Numbered from the stretch's first letter, positions 7,467 to 14,265 are shown. The stretch: 20,534 bases of DNA from JBBQXK01 sp038251625 (GCA_038251625.1 JBBSBE010000071.1:1-20534), one strand, 5' to 3'. Translations and numbers: made by a program. Notes: generated from the letters alone by a model not told the origin.

Positions 7467-8396
7467 TTGACCGACCAGACCACCCATCCAAAACGCCTGC
7501 CTGCCGATGGCAAGTATGACATGCGGCGGCTGTCGTATGCGGGTACGTTCAGCAATCCCTTCAAGGCCAACACGATCCGGGCCATCGAATGGATGACCGC
7601 CAAGATCACGCTTCTGCGCCTGATCCGGTCGTTCGAGCGTCAGGGCGCCCCGTTCGGTTCGCCCTTCTGGCCCGCCGCGATCCGCCACATGGGCATCCGC
7701 ATCGACACACCTGCGGAAGAGATCGCGCGCATACCTGCCAAGGGGCCGCTTGTCGTGGTGTCGAACCACCCCTCGGGGCTGGTCGACGGCATGATCATGG
7801 CCGAAATCGTCAACCGCGTGCGGCCCGACTTCAAGATCCTCACCCGGTCGCTGCTGACGGGTATCCCCGAGGTTGAGGAATTCATGATCCCCGTGCCCTT
7901 CCCGCACGAGGAAAACAGCCGCGAGCTTGGCCTGCAGATGCGGCAGGAAACGATGGCCCATCTGAAGGCGGGTGGGGCGATCATCCTTTTCCCTGCAGGG
8001 AAAGTGGCGCATTCCGAAACCTGGTTCGGCCCGGCGATCGAGGCGGAATGGAACGTCTTTACCCACAAGATGATCCGTGGCTCCGGCGCCACGATCCTGC
8101 CGATGCGCTTTGAGGGGCAGAACAGCCGCGCCTATCTGATCGCCAATCTGGTGTCGGCCACGCTGCGGCAGGGCCTTTTGCTGCACGAAATCAAGCGCGG
8201 CCTGAACAAACCCGCCCGCCCCTTCGTCGGCGAGCCGATCCCCGCCACGGTCCTGAAGCAGTGGGAGGGGAACCCCCGCGGCTTCCTCGCCTGGCTGCGC
8301 GAGCATACGCTGGCCCTGTCCGAACCTGAACCTTCCCGGCGCAGGGTCGATATGGCGCGGTTTCAGCGCGTGGGAACCGGCGTCTCGCCCCTGTAA
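7467..8396 (+). CDS. Lysophospholipid acyltransferase-family protein (PlsC-like)
   Basis: This 309-residue protein resembles 1-acylglycerol-phosphate/ornithine-lipid-type acyltransferases, which attach fatty acyl chains to lipids at the inner membrane. The catalytic block is SNHPSGLVDG at 99-108, in which His101 and Asp107 are separated by five residues, as in a subgroup of this superfamily, rather than the usual HX4D. FPAGKVA at 175-181 corresponds to the second conserved motif. The start is TTG at 7467, supported by GGGGAG eight nt upstream and giving MTDQTTHPK; Met19 (7521) is a less likely alternative. It follows ptsH by 29 nt and probably ends the operon. Its last 34 bp overlap the 3' end of hbd on the other strand. 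The substrate is unknown. Confidence 0.85.
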   Translation: MTDQTTHPKRLPADGKYDMRRLSYAGTFSNPFKANTIRAIEWMTAKITLLRLIRSFERQGAPFGSPFWPAAIRHMGIRIDTPAEEIARIPAKGPLVVVSNHPSGLVDGMIMAEIVNRVRPDFKILTRSLLTGIPEVEEFMIPVPFPHEENSRELGLQMRQETMAHLKAGGAIILFPAGKVAHSETWFGPAIEAEWNVFTHKMIRGSGATILPMRFEGQNSRAYLIANLVSATLRQGLLLHEIKRGLNKPARPFVGEPIPATVLKQWEGNPRGFLAWLREHTLALSEPEPSRRRVDMARFQRVGTGVSPL

Positions 8397-9238
8397 TCGT
8401 AAAACCCGCGCTGGGTTTTCCGGCCCAGCCACCCCGCCTCGACGTATTTCGTCAGCAGGGGGCAGGGGCGGTACTTGGTATCGGCCAGCCCGTCATGCAG
8501 CACGTTCATGATGGCAAGGCAGGTATCGAGCCCGATGAAATCGGCCAGTTCCAGCGGCCCCATCGGATGGTTTGCGCCCAGTTTCAGGCTTTCGTCGATG
8601 GATTTCACCGAACCCACACCTTCGTACAGGGTATAGACAGCCTCGTTGATCATCGGCATCAGGATGCGGTTCACGATGAAGGCGGGGAAATCCTCGGCGC
8701 TGGCGGCCGTCTTGCCCAGCTTTTCCACCACACGAAGCAGCGCCTGATAGGTCGGCGCGTCGGTGGCGATGCCGCGGATCAATTCCACCAGTTGCATCAC
8801 CGGAACGGGGTTCATGAAGTGGAACCCCATGAACTTTTCCGGCCGGTCGGTGCGGCTTGCGAGCCGTGTGATCGAGATCGACGAAGTGTTGGAGGTCAGG
8901 ATCGTTTCGGGCTTCAGATGTGGCACCAGATCCTCGAAAATCGCGGCTTTCACCGTTTCCCGCTCCGTCGCGGCCTCGATGACCAGATCCGTCTGGCCAA
9001 GGTCGGCCAGCTTCAGCGTGGTCCTGATCCGGCCCATCGCGGCGGCCTTGTCTTCTGCCGATACCTTCCCGCGCGATACCTGCCGCTCGATATTTCGGTC
9101 GATCAGCCCGACGGCCCGGTCAAGGCTGTCCTGGCTGATATCGGTCATCAGCACGTCATAGCCCGCAAGCGCAAAGACATGGGCAATGCCGTTGCCCATC
9201 TGCCCCGCCCCCACGATCCCCACCGACTGGATATCCAT
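8363..9238 (-). CDS. hbd: 3-hydroxybutyryl-CoA dehydrogenase
   Basis: This 291-residue NAD(P)-dependent enzyme interconverts 3-hydroxybutyryl-CoA and acetoacetyl-CoA in short-chain acyl-CoA metabolism (butyrate and polyhydroxybutyrate-linked carbon). The Rossmann motif is GAGQMGNGIAH (10-20). Catalytic residues are visible: Ser119 in SNTSS, His140 in GFHFMNPVPVM, Glu152 in VELI and Asn190 in FIVNR. The C-terminus has the usual RGFYDY and ends PVPTR. The ATG at 9238 follows GGGGAG by six nt, and a TTGCGC/TATGGT promoter lies just upstream. In related genomes hbd usually follows etfBA; here a plus-strand gene (9393-10205) lies between, so hbd must have its own promoter. Its 3' end overlaps the acyltransferase gene. 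Confidence 0.96.
   Translation of the reverse strand: MDIQSVGIVGAGQMGNGIAHVFALAGYDVLMTDISQDSLDRAVGLIDRNIERQVSRGKVSAEDKAAAMGRIRTTLKLADLGQTDLVIEAATERETVKAAIFEDLVPHLKPETILTSNTSSISITRLASRTDRPEKFMGFHFMNPVPVMQLVELIRGIATDAPTYQALLRVVEKLGKTAASAEDFPAFIVNRILMPMINEAVYTLYEGVGSVKSIDESLKLGANHPMGPLELADFIGLDTCLAIMNVLHDGLADTKYRPCPLLTKYVEAGWLGRKTQRGFYDYRGETPVPTR
8401..8419 (+). terminator. Possible acyltransferase terminator inside the hbd coding sequence
   Basis: AAAACCC and GGGTTTT form a perfect 7-bp inverted repeat around the loop GCGCT, starting 5 nt after the acyltransferase stop at 8396. The 3' arm ends in TTTT, as in an intrinsic terminator. The same bases encode the conserved KTQRGF of hbd on the other strand, so the symmetry could be partly coincidence. 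Confidence 0.4.
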
Positions 9239-9264
9239 GCCGCCGCTCCCCGAATGACCGCCAG

Positions 9265-9294
9265 ACCATAGGCCGCGCCGCAGCGCCTGCGCAA
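9265..9294 (-). promoter_or_regulatory. Candidate hbd promoter
   Basis: On the minus strand TTGCGC (9294-9289), an 18-bp spacer and TATGGT (9270-9265) lie upstream of hbd and predict a leader of about 20 nt that contains the GGGGAG ribosome site. The match is moderate; the position is good. Confidence 0.35.
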
Positions 9295-9320
9295 GGGAGC
9301 GGGCAATCGCGCGCTTTTTA

Positions 9321-9340
9321 GGTTTAGCGCTTTGTGAACC
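9321..9340. promoter_or_regulatory. Candidate operator between hbd and the DUF6473-like gene
   Basis: The 20-bp stretch begins GGTT and ends AACC around the core TTAGCGCTTT, an imperfect palindrome. Its TTTAGCGCTTTG (9323-9334) matches 11 of 12 bases with TTTAGCGTTTTG (11938-11949) upstream of etfB. It sits about 30-55 bp upstream of the candidate hbd -35, a plausible regulator position. Function is inference. Confidence 0.35.
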
Positions 9341-9392
9341 CTGCGCGGGGTAAGTGAGTCGCGGGTGTGTTGTTAAATGTTGGGGTGACGGG

Positions 9393-10205
9393 ATGGCCTA
9401 CGCATATGCGGGCGAGGGCTCGCTGGATTATTATGTCTGCCGTTATGGGCAGTCGCGGCTTCTGTTCAGGGGCCCGCCGCGCGATCTTGCGCTGCCGTTC
9501 GTGGCTGCCCTTGGCGGCACCGAAACCTATGGAAAATTCATTCCCCGCCCCTGGCCGGACATGGTCGAGGCGATGACGGGCTTTCGCATGGTCAACTTCG
9601 GCTGCGTGAATGCCTCTGCCGATGCCTACCTTTCAGATCCGGCGGTGATCGAGGTGGCATCGAGGGCGCGGGCGGCGGTGATCCAGATCACCGGGGCTGC
9701 GAACCTGACCAACAAGTATTATTCGGTCCACCCGCGCCGGAACGACCGTTTCCTGCGGGCCCGGCCTGCGCTTCTGGCGCTTTTCCCCGAGGTGGATTTC
9801 ACCAATTTCCACTTCACCCGCCACATGCTGCTGACGCTGTTTCAGGTGGCCCCCCGGCGCTTCGATCTGGTGGCCGAGGAATTGCGCCGCACCTGGATCG
9901 CGCGGATGACCCATCTGATCGAGGCGCTGCGCGTGCCGGTCCTTCTGTTGCACCCTCAGCGGGGCAACGAGGGGGGGGACTGGTCTGGCGAACCTGTGCT
10001 GGTCGATCAGGGCATGCTGGGCGCCGTTCGCGCCCGCGCCGCCGACCTTGCCGCATTCACCCTCAGCGCCGAGGCGATGGGCGAAGGGCTGGGGGGCAAG
10101 GTATTCGCGCCGCTGGAACGTCCGGCAGCCGAGGGGCTGCCTGGCCTGACCGCGCATCACGAAATGGCCGAGGCCGTGAGCCGCGCGCTTGAAAAGATGC
10201 TCTGA
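9393..10205 (+). CDS. Conserved protein of unknown function (DUF6473-like)
   Basis: This 270-residue protein resembles, from memory of its motifs, a Rhodobacterales family annotated DUF6473; its function is not known. Conserved-looking blocks are LDYY (11-14), LGGTETYGKF (40-49), NFGCVNASADAYL (68-80), NKYYSVHPRRNDRF (107-120) and a C-terminal PGLTAHHEMAEAV near 250-262. The order GGTET, then GCVNA, then GAANLTN, then a late His resembles the blocks of SGNH/GDSL-type hydrolases, but that is only an inference. No signal peptide or membrane segment is seen, so it is probably cytosolic. I start at ATG 9393 (GGGGTG nearby; MAYAYAGEGS is the conserved N-terminus) rather than GTG 9354. It lies between hbd and etfA on the opposite strand and ends 7 bp from etfA, sharing a terminator. 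Confidence 0.82.
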   Translation: MAYAYAGEGSLDYYVCRYGQSRLLFRGPPRDLALPFVAALGGTETYGKFIPRPWPDMVEAMTGFRMVNFGCVNASADAYLSDPAVIEVASRARAAVIQITGAANLTNKYYSVHPRRNDRFLRARPALLALFPEVDFTNFHFTRHMLLTLFQVAPRRFDLVAEELRRTWIARMTHLIEALRVPVLLLHPQRGNEGGDWSGEPVLVDQGMLGAVRARAADLAAFTLSAEAMGEGLGGKVFAPLERPAAEGLPGLTAHHEMAEAVSRALEKML

Positions 10206-10223
10206 CCGGCGGTCAGAGCTTTT
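10199..10223. terminator. Bidirectional terminator containing both opposing stop codons
   Basis: GCTCTGACC (10199-10207) and GGTCAGAGC (10211-10219) form a perfect 9-bp stem around the loop GGC, followed by TTTT on the plus strand. The TGA of the DUF6473-like gene (10203-10205) and the TGA of etfA (complement of 10213-10215) lie in opposite arms. On the minus strand the hairpin is followed by ATCTTTTC. It can therefore end both convergent transcripts. Confidence 0.75.
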
Positions 10224-11139
10224 CGATCATTTCCGGTACGGCGGTGAAGAGATCGGCCACAAGTCCGTAATCGGCAACCTGGAAGATCGGCGCCTCTTCG
10301 TCCTTGTTGATCGCAACGATCACCTTGCTGTCCTTCATTCCCGCCAGATGCTGGATCGCGCCCGAGATGCCGACGGCCACATAAAGATCGGGGGCCACCA
10401 CCTTGCCCGTCTGGCCCACTTGCCAGTCGTTCGGGGCATATCCGGAATCGACCGCCGCACGGCTGGCACCCACCGCCGCACCCAGCTTGTCGGCCAGCTT
10501 TTCGATCAGGGCGAAATCGGCCTCCGATCCCACGCCGCGCCCGCCGGATACCACGATGCCCGCGCTGGTCAGTTCGGGGCGGTCGGATGCCGCCACCTTG
10601 TCTTCAACCCAGGAAGAAAGCGACCCGTCCGCGCCCGTCGCAATGGTCTCGACCGGCGCCGAACCACCCGTTTCCGCAGCGCTGAAAGTGGCGGTGCGGA
10701 TCGTCATCACCTTGATCTTGTCCGACGATTTCACCGTCTGGATTGCGTTGCCGGCATAGATCGGGCGCTCGAACGTATCGGCATCCACCACGCTCAGCAC
10801 TTCCGAGATCACCATCACGTCCAGAAGTGCTGCCACGCGCGGCAGCACGCTTTTGGAAAACGCACCCGAAGGGGCCGCGATGTGGCTGTAGCCGCCCGAC
10901 AGCGAGACGATCAGCGCGGCCGTCGGTTCCGTCATCCCGTGGCAGAACACGTGGTCGCCCGCAAAGATCACCTTCGACACGCCCTTCAGCGTCGCCGCCT
11001 CAGCTGCCGCCGCATCGCCGCCCTGACCTGCGATCAGCACATGCGCCTCGCCCAGGCTCGTCACCGCCGTCAGTGCCTTTGCCACGCCATCGGTCACCAG
11101 ATTGCCGTCGATCACTTCGCCCAACAAAAGAACGGCCAT
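10213..11139 (-). CDS. etfA: Electron transfer flavoprotein alpha subunit
   Basis: EtfA holds the FAD of the ETF heterodimer, which collects electrons from acyl-CoA dehydrogenases and passes them to ETF:ubiquinone oxidoreductase. The protein has 308 residues, the usual length. The C-terminal FAD domain shows SGGRGVGS (198-205), GQTGK (242-246), GISGAIQH (257-264) and the INKD (277-280) and IFQVADYGLVADLF motifs that define the family. The N-terminal domain (about 1-185) pairs with EtfB. The ATG at 11139 follows the etfB stop with a single-nucleotide gap, so the two are co-transcribed and probably translationally coupled. Its last codons form one arm of the shared terminator with the DUF6473-like gene. 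Confidence 0.98.
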   Translation of the reverse strand: MAVLLLGEVIDGNLVTDGVAKALTAVTSLGEAHVLIAGQGGDAAAAEAATLKGVSKVIFAGDHVFCHGMTEPTAALIVSLSGGYSHIAAPSGAFSKSVLPRVAALLDVMVISEVLSVVDADTFERPIYAGNAIQTVKSSDKIKVMTIRTATFSAAETGGSAPVETIATGADGSLSSWVEDKVAASDRPELTSAGIVVSGGRGVGSEADFALIEKLADKLGAAVGASRAAVDSGYAPNDWQVGQTGKVVAPDLYVAVGISGAIQHLAGMKDSKVIVAINKDEEAPIFQVADYGLVADLFTAVPEMIEKL

Positions 11140-11140
11140 C

Positions 11141-11902
11141 TCAGATCACCCCCGCTTCGTCTTTCAGTTTCGCGATCAGTTCCGCCACCGATCCCACCTT
11201 CACGCCCGCCTTGCGGCCCTGCGGCTCGACCGTCTTGACCACTGTCAGGCGTGGCGACACGTCCACGCCATAGTCGGCGGCGGTCTTTTCCTCCAAAGGC
11301 TTTTTCTTCGCCTTCATGATGTTGGGCAGGCTGGCGTAGCGCGGCTGGTTCAGGCGCAGATCCACCGTCACCACGGCGGGCATCTTCACCTTGATGGTCT
11401 GCAATCCGCCGTCCACCTCGCGCGTCACCACCGCATGATCGCCCTCGATGGCAAGATCCGAGGCAAATGTCGCCTGCGACCACCCCAGAAGGGCCGCCAC
11501 CATCTGGCCCGTCGCGTTCATGTCATTGTCGATGGCCTGCTTGCCGCAAAGCACAAGGCCCGGCCCTTCGGCCTCTACCACCTTGGCGATCAGCTTGGCT
11601 ACGGCCAGCGGCTCGATGTCGGTATGCACATCCTCGGTCGCCACGATCAGGATCGCGCGGTCGGCCCCCATGGCAAGCGCCGTGCGCAGCGTTTCCTGCG
11701 ATTGCTTCACGCCGATGGAGACCACGATGATCTCGTCCGCCAGCCCCTTTTCCTTCAGCCGGATCGCCTCTTCCACCGCGATCTCGTCGAAGGGGTTCAT
11801 CGACATCTTCACGTTCTGAAGGTCCACGCCCGACCCGTCGGCCTTGACCCGCACTTTCACGTTGTAGTCGATCACCCGTTTGACCGGCACCAGGATCTTC
11901 AT
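11141..11902 (-). CDS. etfB: Electron transfer flavoprotein beta subunit
   Basis: EtfB is the AMP-binding subunit of ETF and carries the recognition loop that docks with partner dehydrogenases. The protein has 253 residues. Visible are the N-terminal MKILVPVKRVIDYNVKV, the nucleotide-binding GKQAIDNDMNATGQ (120-133), and the recognition loop LNQPRYASLPNIMKAKKK (184-201) with its key leucine (Leu192). The ATG at 11902 follows AAGGGAAG by about six nt. About 100 bp separate it from the adenosyltransferase stop, so a separate promoter there is possible. The gap contains the TTTAGCG element shared with the hbd upstream region. Confidence 0.98.
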   Translation of the reverse strand: MKILVPVKRVIDYNVKVRVKADGSGVDLQNVKMSMNPFDEIAVEEAIRLKEKGLADEIIVVSIGVKQSQETLRTALAMGADRAILIVATEDVHTDIEPLAVAKLIAKVVEAEGPGLVLCGKQAIDNDMNATGQMVAALLGWSQATFASDLAIEGDHAVVTREVDGGLQTIKVKMPAVVTVDLRLNQPRYASLPNIMKAKKKPLEEKTAADYGVDVSPRLTVVKTVEPQGRKAGVKVGSVAELIAKLKDEAGVI

Positions 11903-11934
11903 GGCTCTTCCCTTTGCACAGCAATCTTTCGCGC

Positions 11935-11950
11935 GGTTTTAGCGTTTTGC
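11935..11950. promoter_or_regulatory. Candidate regulatory element upstream of etfB
   Basis: GGTTTTAGCGTTTTGC lies 33 bp upstream of the etfB start. Its TTTAGCGTTTTG differs at one position from the element upstream of hbd at 9323-9334. Both genes serve acyl-CoA oxidation, so a common regulator is conceivable. A clear -35/-10 pair was not found in the 99-bp gap (11903-12001). Confidence 0.3.
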
Positions 11951-12001
11951 CTGCGATCATGACAGACCAAATACGACAAGGACGCGCGCCGGGACGCCGC
12001 G

Positions 12002-12574
12002 TTACCGCGTCAGCCCCGGCACCCACAGCACATCCCGCTTGCCGCCGTCGTTTACCACCCGCCCCGCCACGAAGAACCAGTCCGACAGGCGGTTGAGGTA
12101 ATGCACCGCCTCCGGGTTGATTTCCTCCATCGTGGCCAGTTCCACCGTCAGCCGCTCTGCCCGGCGACAGACCGTGCGGCAGAGGTGGAAATGCGCGGCC
12201 AGCGCGGTGCCGCCCGGCAGGATGAAGCTGCGCAGGGGCTGCAGGTCGGCGTTCATCACGTCGATCTCGGCCTCAAGCCGCGCGACCTGCGGGGCGACGA
12301 TGCGCAGCGGCGTGTAACCCGCCTCGTGATCGCGCGCCATGTCGGGGCGACAAAGGTCTGCGCCAAGATCGAAAAGATCGTTCGAGATGCGCTGAAGTGC
12401 TGCATCCATATCACCCGTGGCATGCAGCCGGGCAAGGCCGATGGTCGCGTTCGTTTCGTCCACGGTGCCGTACGCCTGCACCCGCAACGAATGCTTGGCC
12501 ACCCGCGCGCCATTGCCAAGGGCGGTTTCCCCGTCATCCCCGGTTTTGGTGTAGATCTTCGACAGAACGACCAT
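12002..12574 (-). CDS. pduO: PduO-type ATP:cob(I)alamin adenosyltransferase
   Basis: This cytosolic enzyme transfers the adenosyl group of ATP to cob(I)alamin to form adenosylcobalamin, the cofactor of methylmalonyl-CoA and ethylmalonyl-CoA mutases. It has 190 residues. Family signatures in order: KIYTKTGDDGETAL (6-19), YGTVDETNATIG (35-46), RSFILPGG (115-122), CRRAER (136-141) and YLNRLSDWFF (159-168). The start ATG at 12574 overlaps the stop of the upstream HIG1 gene by one base (TGATG), so translation is probably coupled. It lies upstream of etfBA on the same strand, an arrangement I recall from other Rhodobacterales. It is a trimeric PduO type, not the CobA/CobO type. Confidence 0.95.
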   Translation of the reverse strand: MVVLSKIYTKTGDDGETALGNGARVAKHSLRVQAYGTVDETNATIGLARLHATGDMDAALQRISNDLFDLGADLCRPDMARDHEAGYTPLRIVAPQVARLEAEIDVMNADLQPLRSFILPGGTALAAHFHLCRTVCRRAERLTVELATMEEINPEAVHYLNRLSDWFFVAGRVVNDGGKRDVLWVPGLTR

Positions 12575-12783
12575 CAGTTCCCCCGGGCCTTGTGGAACGC
12601 CACGAAAATCAGGATCAACAGCACCGCCCCCGCCTGCGCATAGATGCGGTATCGCATCAGGCGGTTGGCGTGTTTCTTGTTGAAATCGCCGCCTTTCGCA
12701 AAGCCGCCGATCCCGATCATCAGGATGGCAAGCACGCCGAAACAGGCGATGACGGCGACGATGAAAAGCGGATCACTGGCCAT
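12574..12783 (-). CDS. HIG1-domain twin-transmembrane protein
   Basis: This 69-residue inner-membrane protein has two spans (about 6-26 and 46-63) joined by a short basic loop with GGDFNKKHANRLMRYRI (31-47). That is the HIG_1_N signature found in mitochondrial respiratory supercomplex factors and in many alphaproteobacterial 'twin transmembrane' proteins. A role at cytochrome oxidase is established for mitochondrial relatives; for this protein it is inference. The ATG at 12783 has the strong ribosome site GGAAGGAAA. The open frame continues upstream to an ATG at 12885, but that would add 34 unconserved residues overlapping the SDR gene. Its stop overlaps the adenosyltransferase start. Confidence 0.9.
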   Translation of the reverse strand: MASDPLFIVAVIACFGVLAILMIGIGGFAKGGDFNKKHANRLMRYRIYAQAGAVLLILIFVAFHKARGN

Positions 12784-12838
12784 GGGGTTTCCTTCCGTTG
12801 CACCCGATGTAGCGGTGCGGCGCGGAAAAGCGAAGGGG

Positions 12839-13669
12839 TCAGGCCCGCTGAAGCACCCAATCGAGCATTCGGGTGGGCAGAACACGCCGCGCGATGTTCA
12901 TCGCATAGGTGGGCGTGGTCACGAAATACCGGGCCTTCGGGCGGGGTGCCTCCAGCGCATGGATCAGCTTGGCCGTGCAGGCGGCCGGCAGCAATTCGAA
13001 CTGATCCTTCTTCGTGGCAGGCTTGTAAAGCCGGTCGAGCAGAGATTCATACTCCGCCCGCCGCGCCGATCCCTTCCAGTCGATCCAGCGCTCGAAATGG
13101 GGGATGGAGTTTTCGCGGATGCGCGTGGCGATGGGCCCCGGCTCGATCAGGATGGCGTGGATCCCCGTCCCCGCCATCTCGATCCGCAGCACATCCGTCA
13201 GCCCCTCCATCGCGAATTTCGTCGCCACATAGGCCCCGCGCCACTTCAGCCCCACAAGGCCCAGCACGGATGAACAGTTGACGATCCGCCCGTGCCCTTG
13301 CGCCCGCATCATCGGGATCACCCGGCGCGTCAGGTCGTGATAGCCGAAAAGATTGGTCTCGAAGATCGCCCGCAGCGCATCTGTCGGCAGATCCTCCACC
13401 GCCCCGGGGCAGGCATAGGCGCCGTTGTTGAACAGCGCATCCAGCCGCCCGCCCGTCGCCGCGGCCACCGTCGCAACGGCCGCCGCCATGCTGTCCGCGT
13501 CGGTGTAATCGAGGTGCAGCGCCTCCAGCCCCTCGGCCCGCAGCGGTTCGCAGTCTTCGGGCTTGCGGCAACTGGCAAAGACGCGCCACCCCCGCGCCTT
13601 CAGCCCGCGCGCGGCATCAAGGCCGATGCCCGACGAACAGCCTGTAATCAGAATACTGCGGTCGGTCAT
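12839..13669 (-). CDS. Short-chain dehydrogenase/reductase (SDR) family oxidoreductase
   Basis: This is a 276-residue classical SDR, an NAD(P)-dependent oxidoreductase of unknown substrate. The cofactor motif TGCSSGIG is at 9-16, and NNGAY (81-85) stands where most classical SDRs have NNAG. Catalytic residues are Asn106 (ETNLFG), Ser133/134 (NCSSVLG), Tyr147 and Lys151 (YVATK). The C-terminal EPGPIATRI is the usual PG motif. The basic and hydrophobic tail resembles SDRs that act on sterols, retinol or long-chain substrates, but I would not assign one. The ATG at 13669 follows GAGAGGG, and a good promoter lies immediately upstream. The HIG1 gene starts 55 nt downstream. Confidence 0.92.
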   Translation of the reverse strand: MTDRSILITGCSSGIGLDAARGLKARGWRVFASCRKPEDCEPLRAEGLEALHLDYTDADSMAAAVATVAAATGGRLDALFNNGAYACPGAVEDLPTDALRAIFETNLFGYHDLTRRVIPMMRAQGHGRIVNCSSVLGLVGLKWRGAYVATKFAMEGLTDVLRIEMAGTGIHAILIEPGPIATRIRENSIPHFERWIDWKGSARRAEYESLLDRLYKPATKKDQFELLPAACTAKLIHALEAPRPKARYFVTTPTYAMNIARRVLPTRMLDWVLQRA

Positions 13670-13691
13670 GCGGCGCCCTCTCGTTCACCGC

Positions 13692-13720
13692 CGCATAGCG
13701 TGCGAGGGGGGGCTTGGCAA
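13692..13720 (-). promoter_or_regulatory. Candidate SDR promoter
   Basis: TTGCCA (13720-13715, five of six matches to the -35 consensus), a 17-bp spacer and TATGCG (13697-13692) lie in the 53-bp gap between the SH3 gene stop and the SDR start. They predict initiation near 13685 and a leader of about 16 nt. Confidence 0.4.
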
Positions 13721-13722
13721 AC

Positions 13723-14265
13723 CTAGTTGGCGGTGGGGTCGCTTTCGGCCAGAAGCCGGGCTGCGACAAAGCCGTCGATCCCGTCGCCCTCGATCCGCAC
13801 CTGCACCCAACCGTCACCCGCATCGCCCACGATGCTGACCGCCTCGCCCCGCGTCAGCCGCCCGATCACCGCATCGTTGGTCGAAGGCCCCTGCCGCACG
13901 TTGATCGCGGTGGCCGAGACATAGCGCACGGGCAGGCTCGTCTCGCTCAGGGGGGCGGGTGCCTCCGCCTCGGCAGCCGGGGCCAGAGCCGCCACCGCTG
14001 TCGCCTCCTCCACAAATGGCGCGGGCACCAACGGCGCGGGCGCCACGGGCGCCGGGGCTTCGGCTATCGCCGTGGGTTCATAGCGCGCGGCGATGATGGC
14101 AGGCGCAGAGGGGATCACCTCGATCGGTGCGGGTTGCACGCGCGCGGTGTCGGTGCCGGGCGGGGGCGCATCCCGCAGGCCAAAGCGTTGCTGGCCGTAA
14201 TCCCGGCCGCCGATCAGAAGCGCCAGAAACAGAAAAGCGCCAAGAAATGTCAAAAGCCGATACAT
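13723..14265 (-). CDS. SH3-domain protein with N-terminal membrane anchor
   Basis: This 180-residue protein has a signal-anchor span (about 3-20, YRLLTFLGAFLFLALLIGG). An Ala/Pro-rich linker (about 35-110) follows, then a C-terminal bacterial SH3 domain (SH3_3, about 113-174) with INVRQGPSTNDAVIGRL and the GDGWVQVRI strand. The likely location is the periplasmic face of the inner membrane, with the SH3 domain possibly contacting peptidoglycan or an envelope protein. I prefer ATG 14265 over ATG 14295 because the hydrophobic anchor then begins at residue 3; neither start has a strong ribosome site. It is divergent from parC and upstream of the SDR gene. The linker's composition may be under little constraint. 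Confidence 0.85.
   Translation of the reverse strand: MYRLLTFLGAFLFLALLIGGRDYGQQRFGLRDAPPPGTDTARVQPAPIEVIPSAPAIIAARYEPTAIAEAPAPVAPAPLVPAPFVEEATAVAALAPAAEAEAPAPLSETSLPVRYVSATAINVRQGPSTNDAVIGRLTRGEAVSIVGDAGDGWVQVRIEGDGIDGFVAARLLAESDPTAN

Noticed and set aside
7209..8432. A 407-codon minus-strand open frame across ptsH and the acyltransferase
   Set aside because: It is antisense to two well-supported genes and lacks motifs.
9354..9392. GTG start at 9354 for the DUF6473-like protein
   Set aside because: It adds 13 residues (MSRGCVVKCWGDG) without a ribosome site; the ATG at 9393 gives the conserved-looking N-terminus.
12784..12885. N-terminal extension of the HIG1 protein to an ATG at 12885
   Set aside because: It would overlap the SDR coding end by 47 bp and add 34 unconserved residues. 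The ATG at 12783 has a strong ribosome site and yields the family length.
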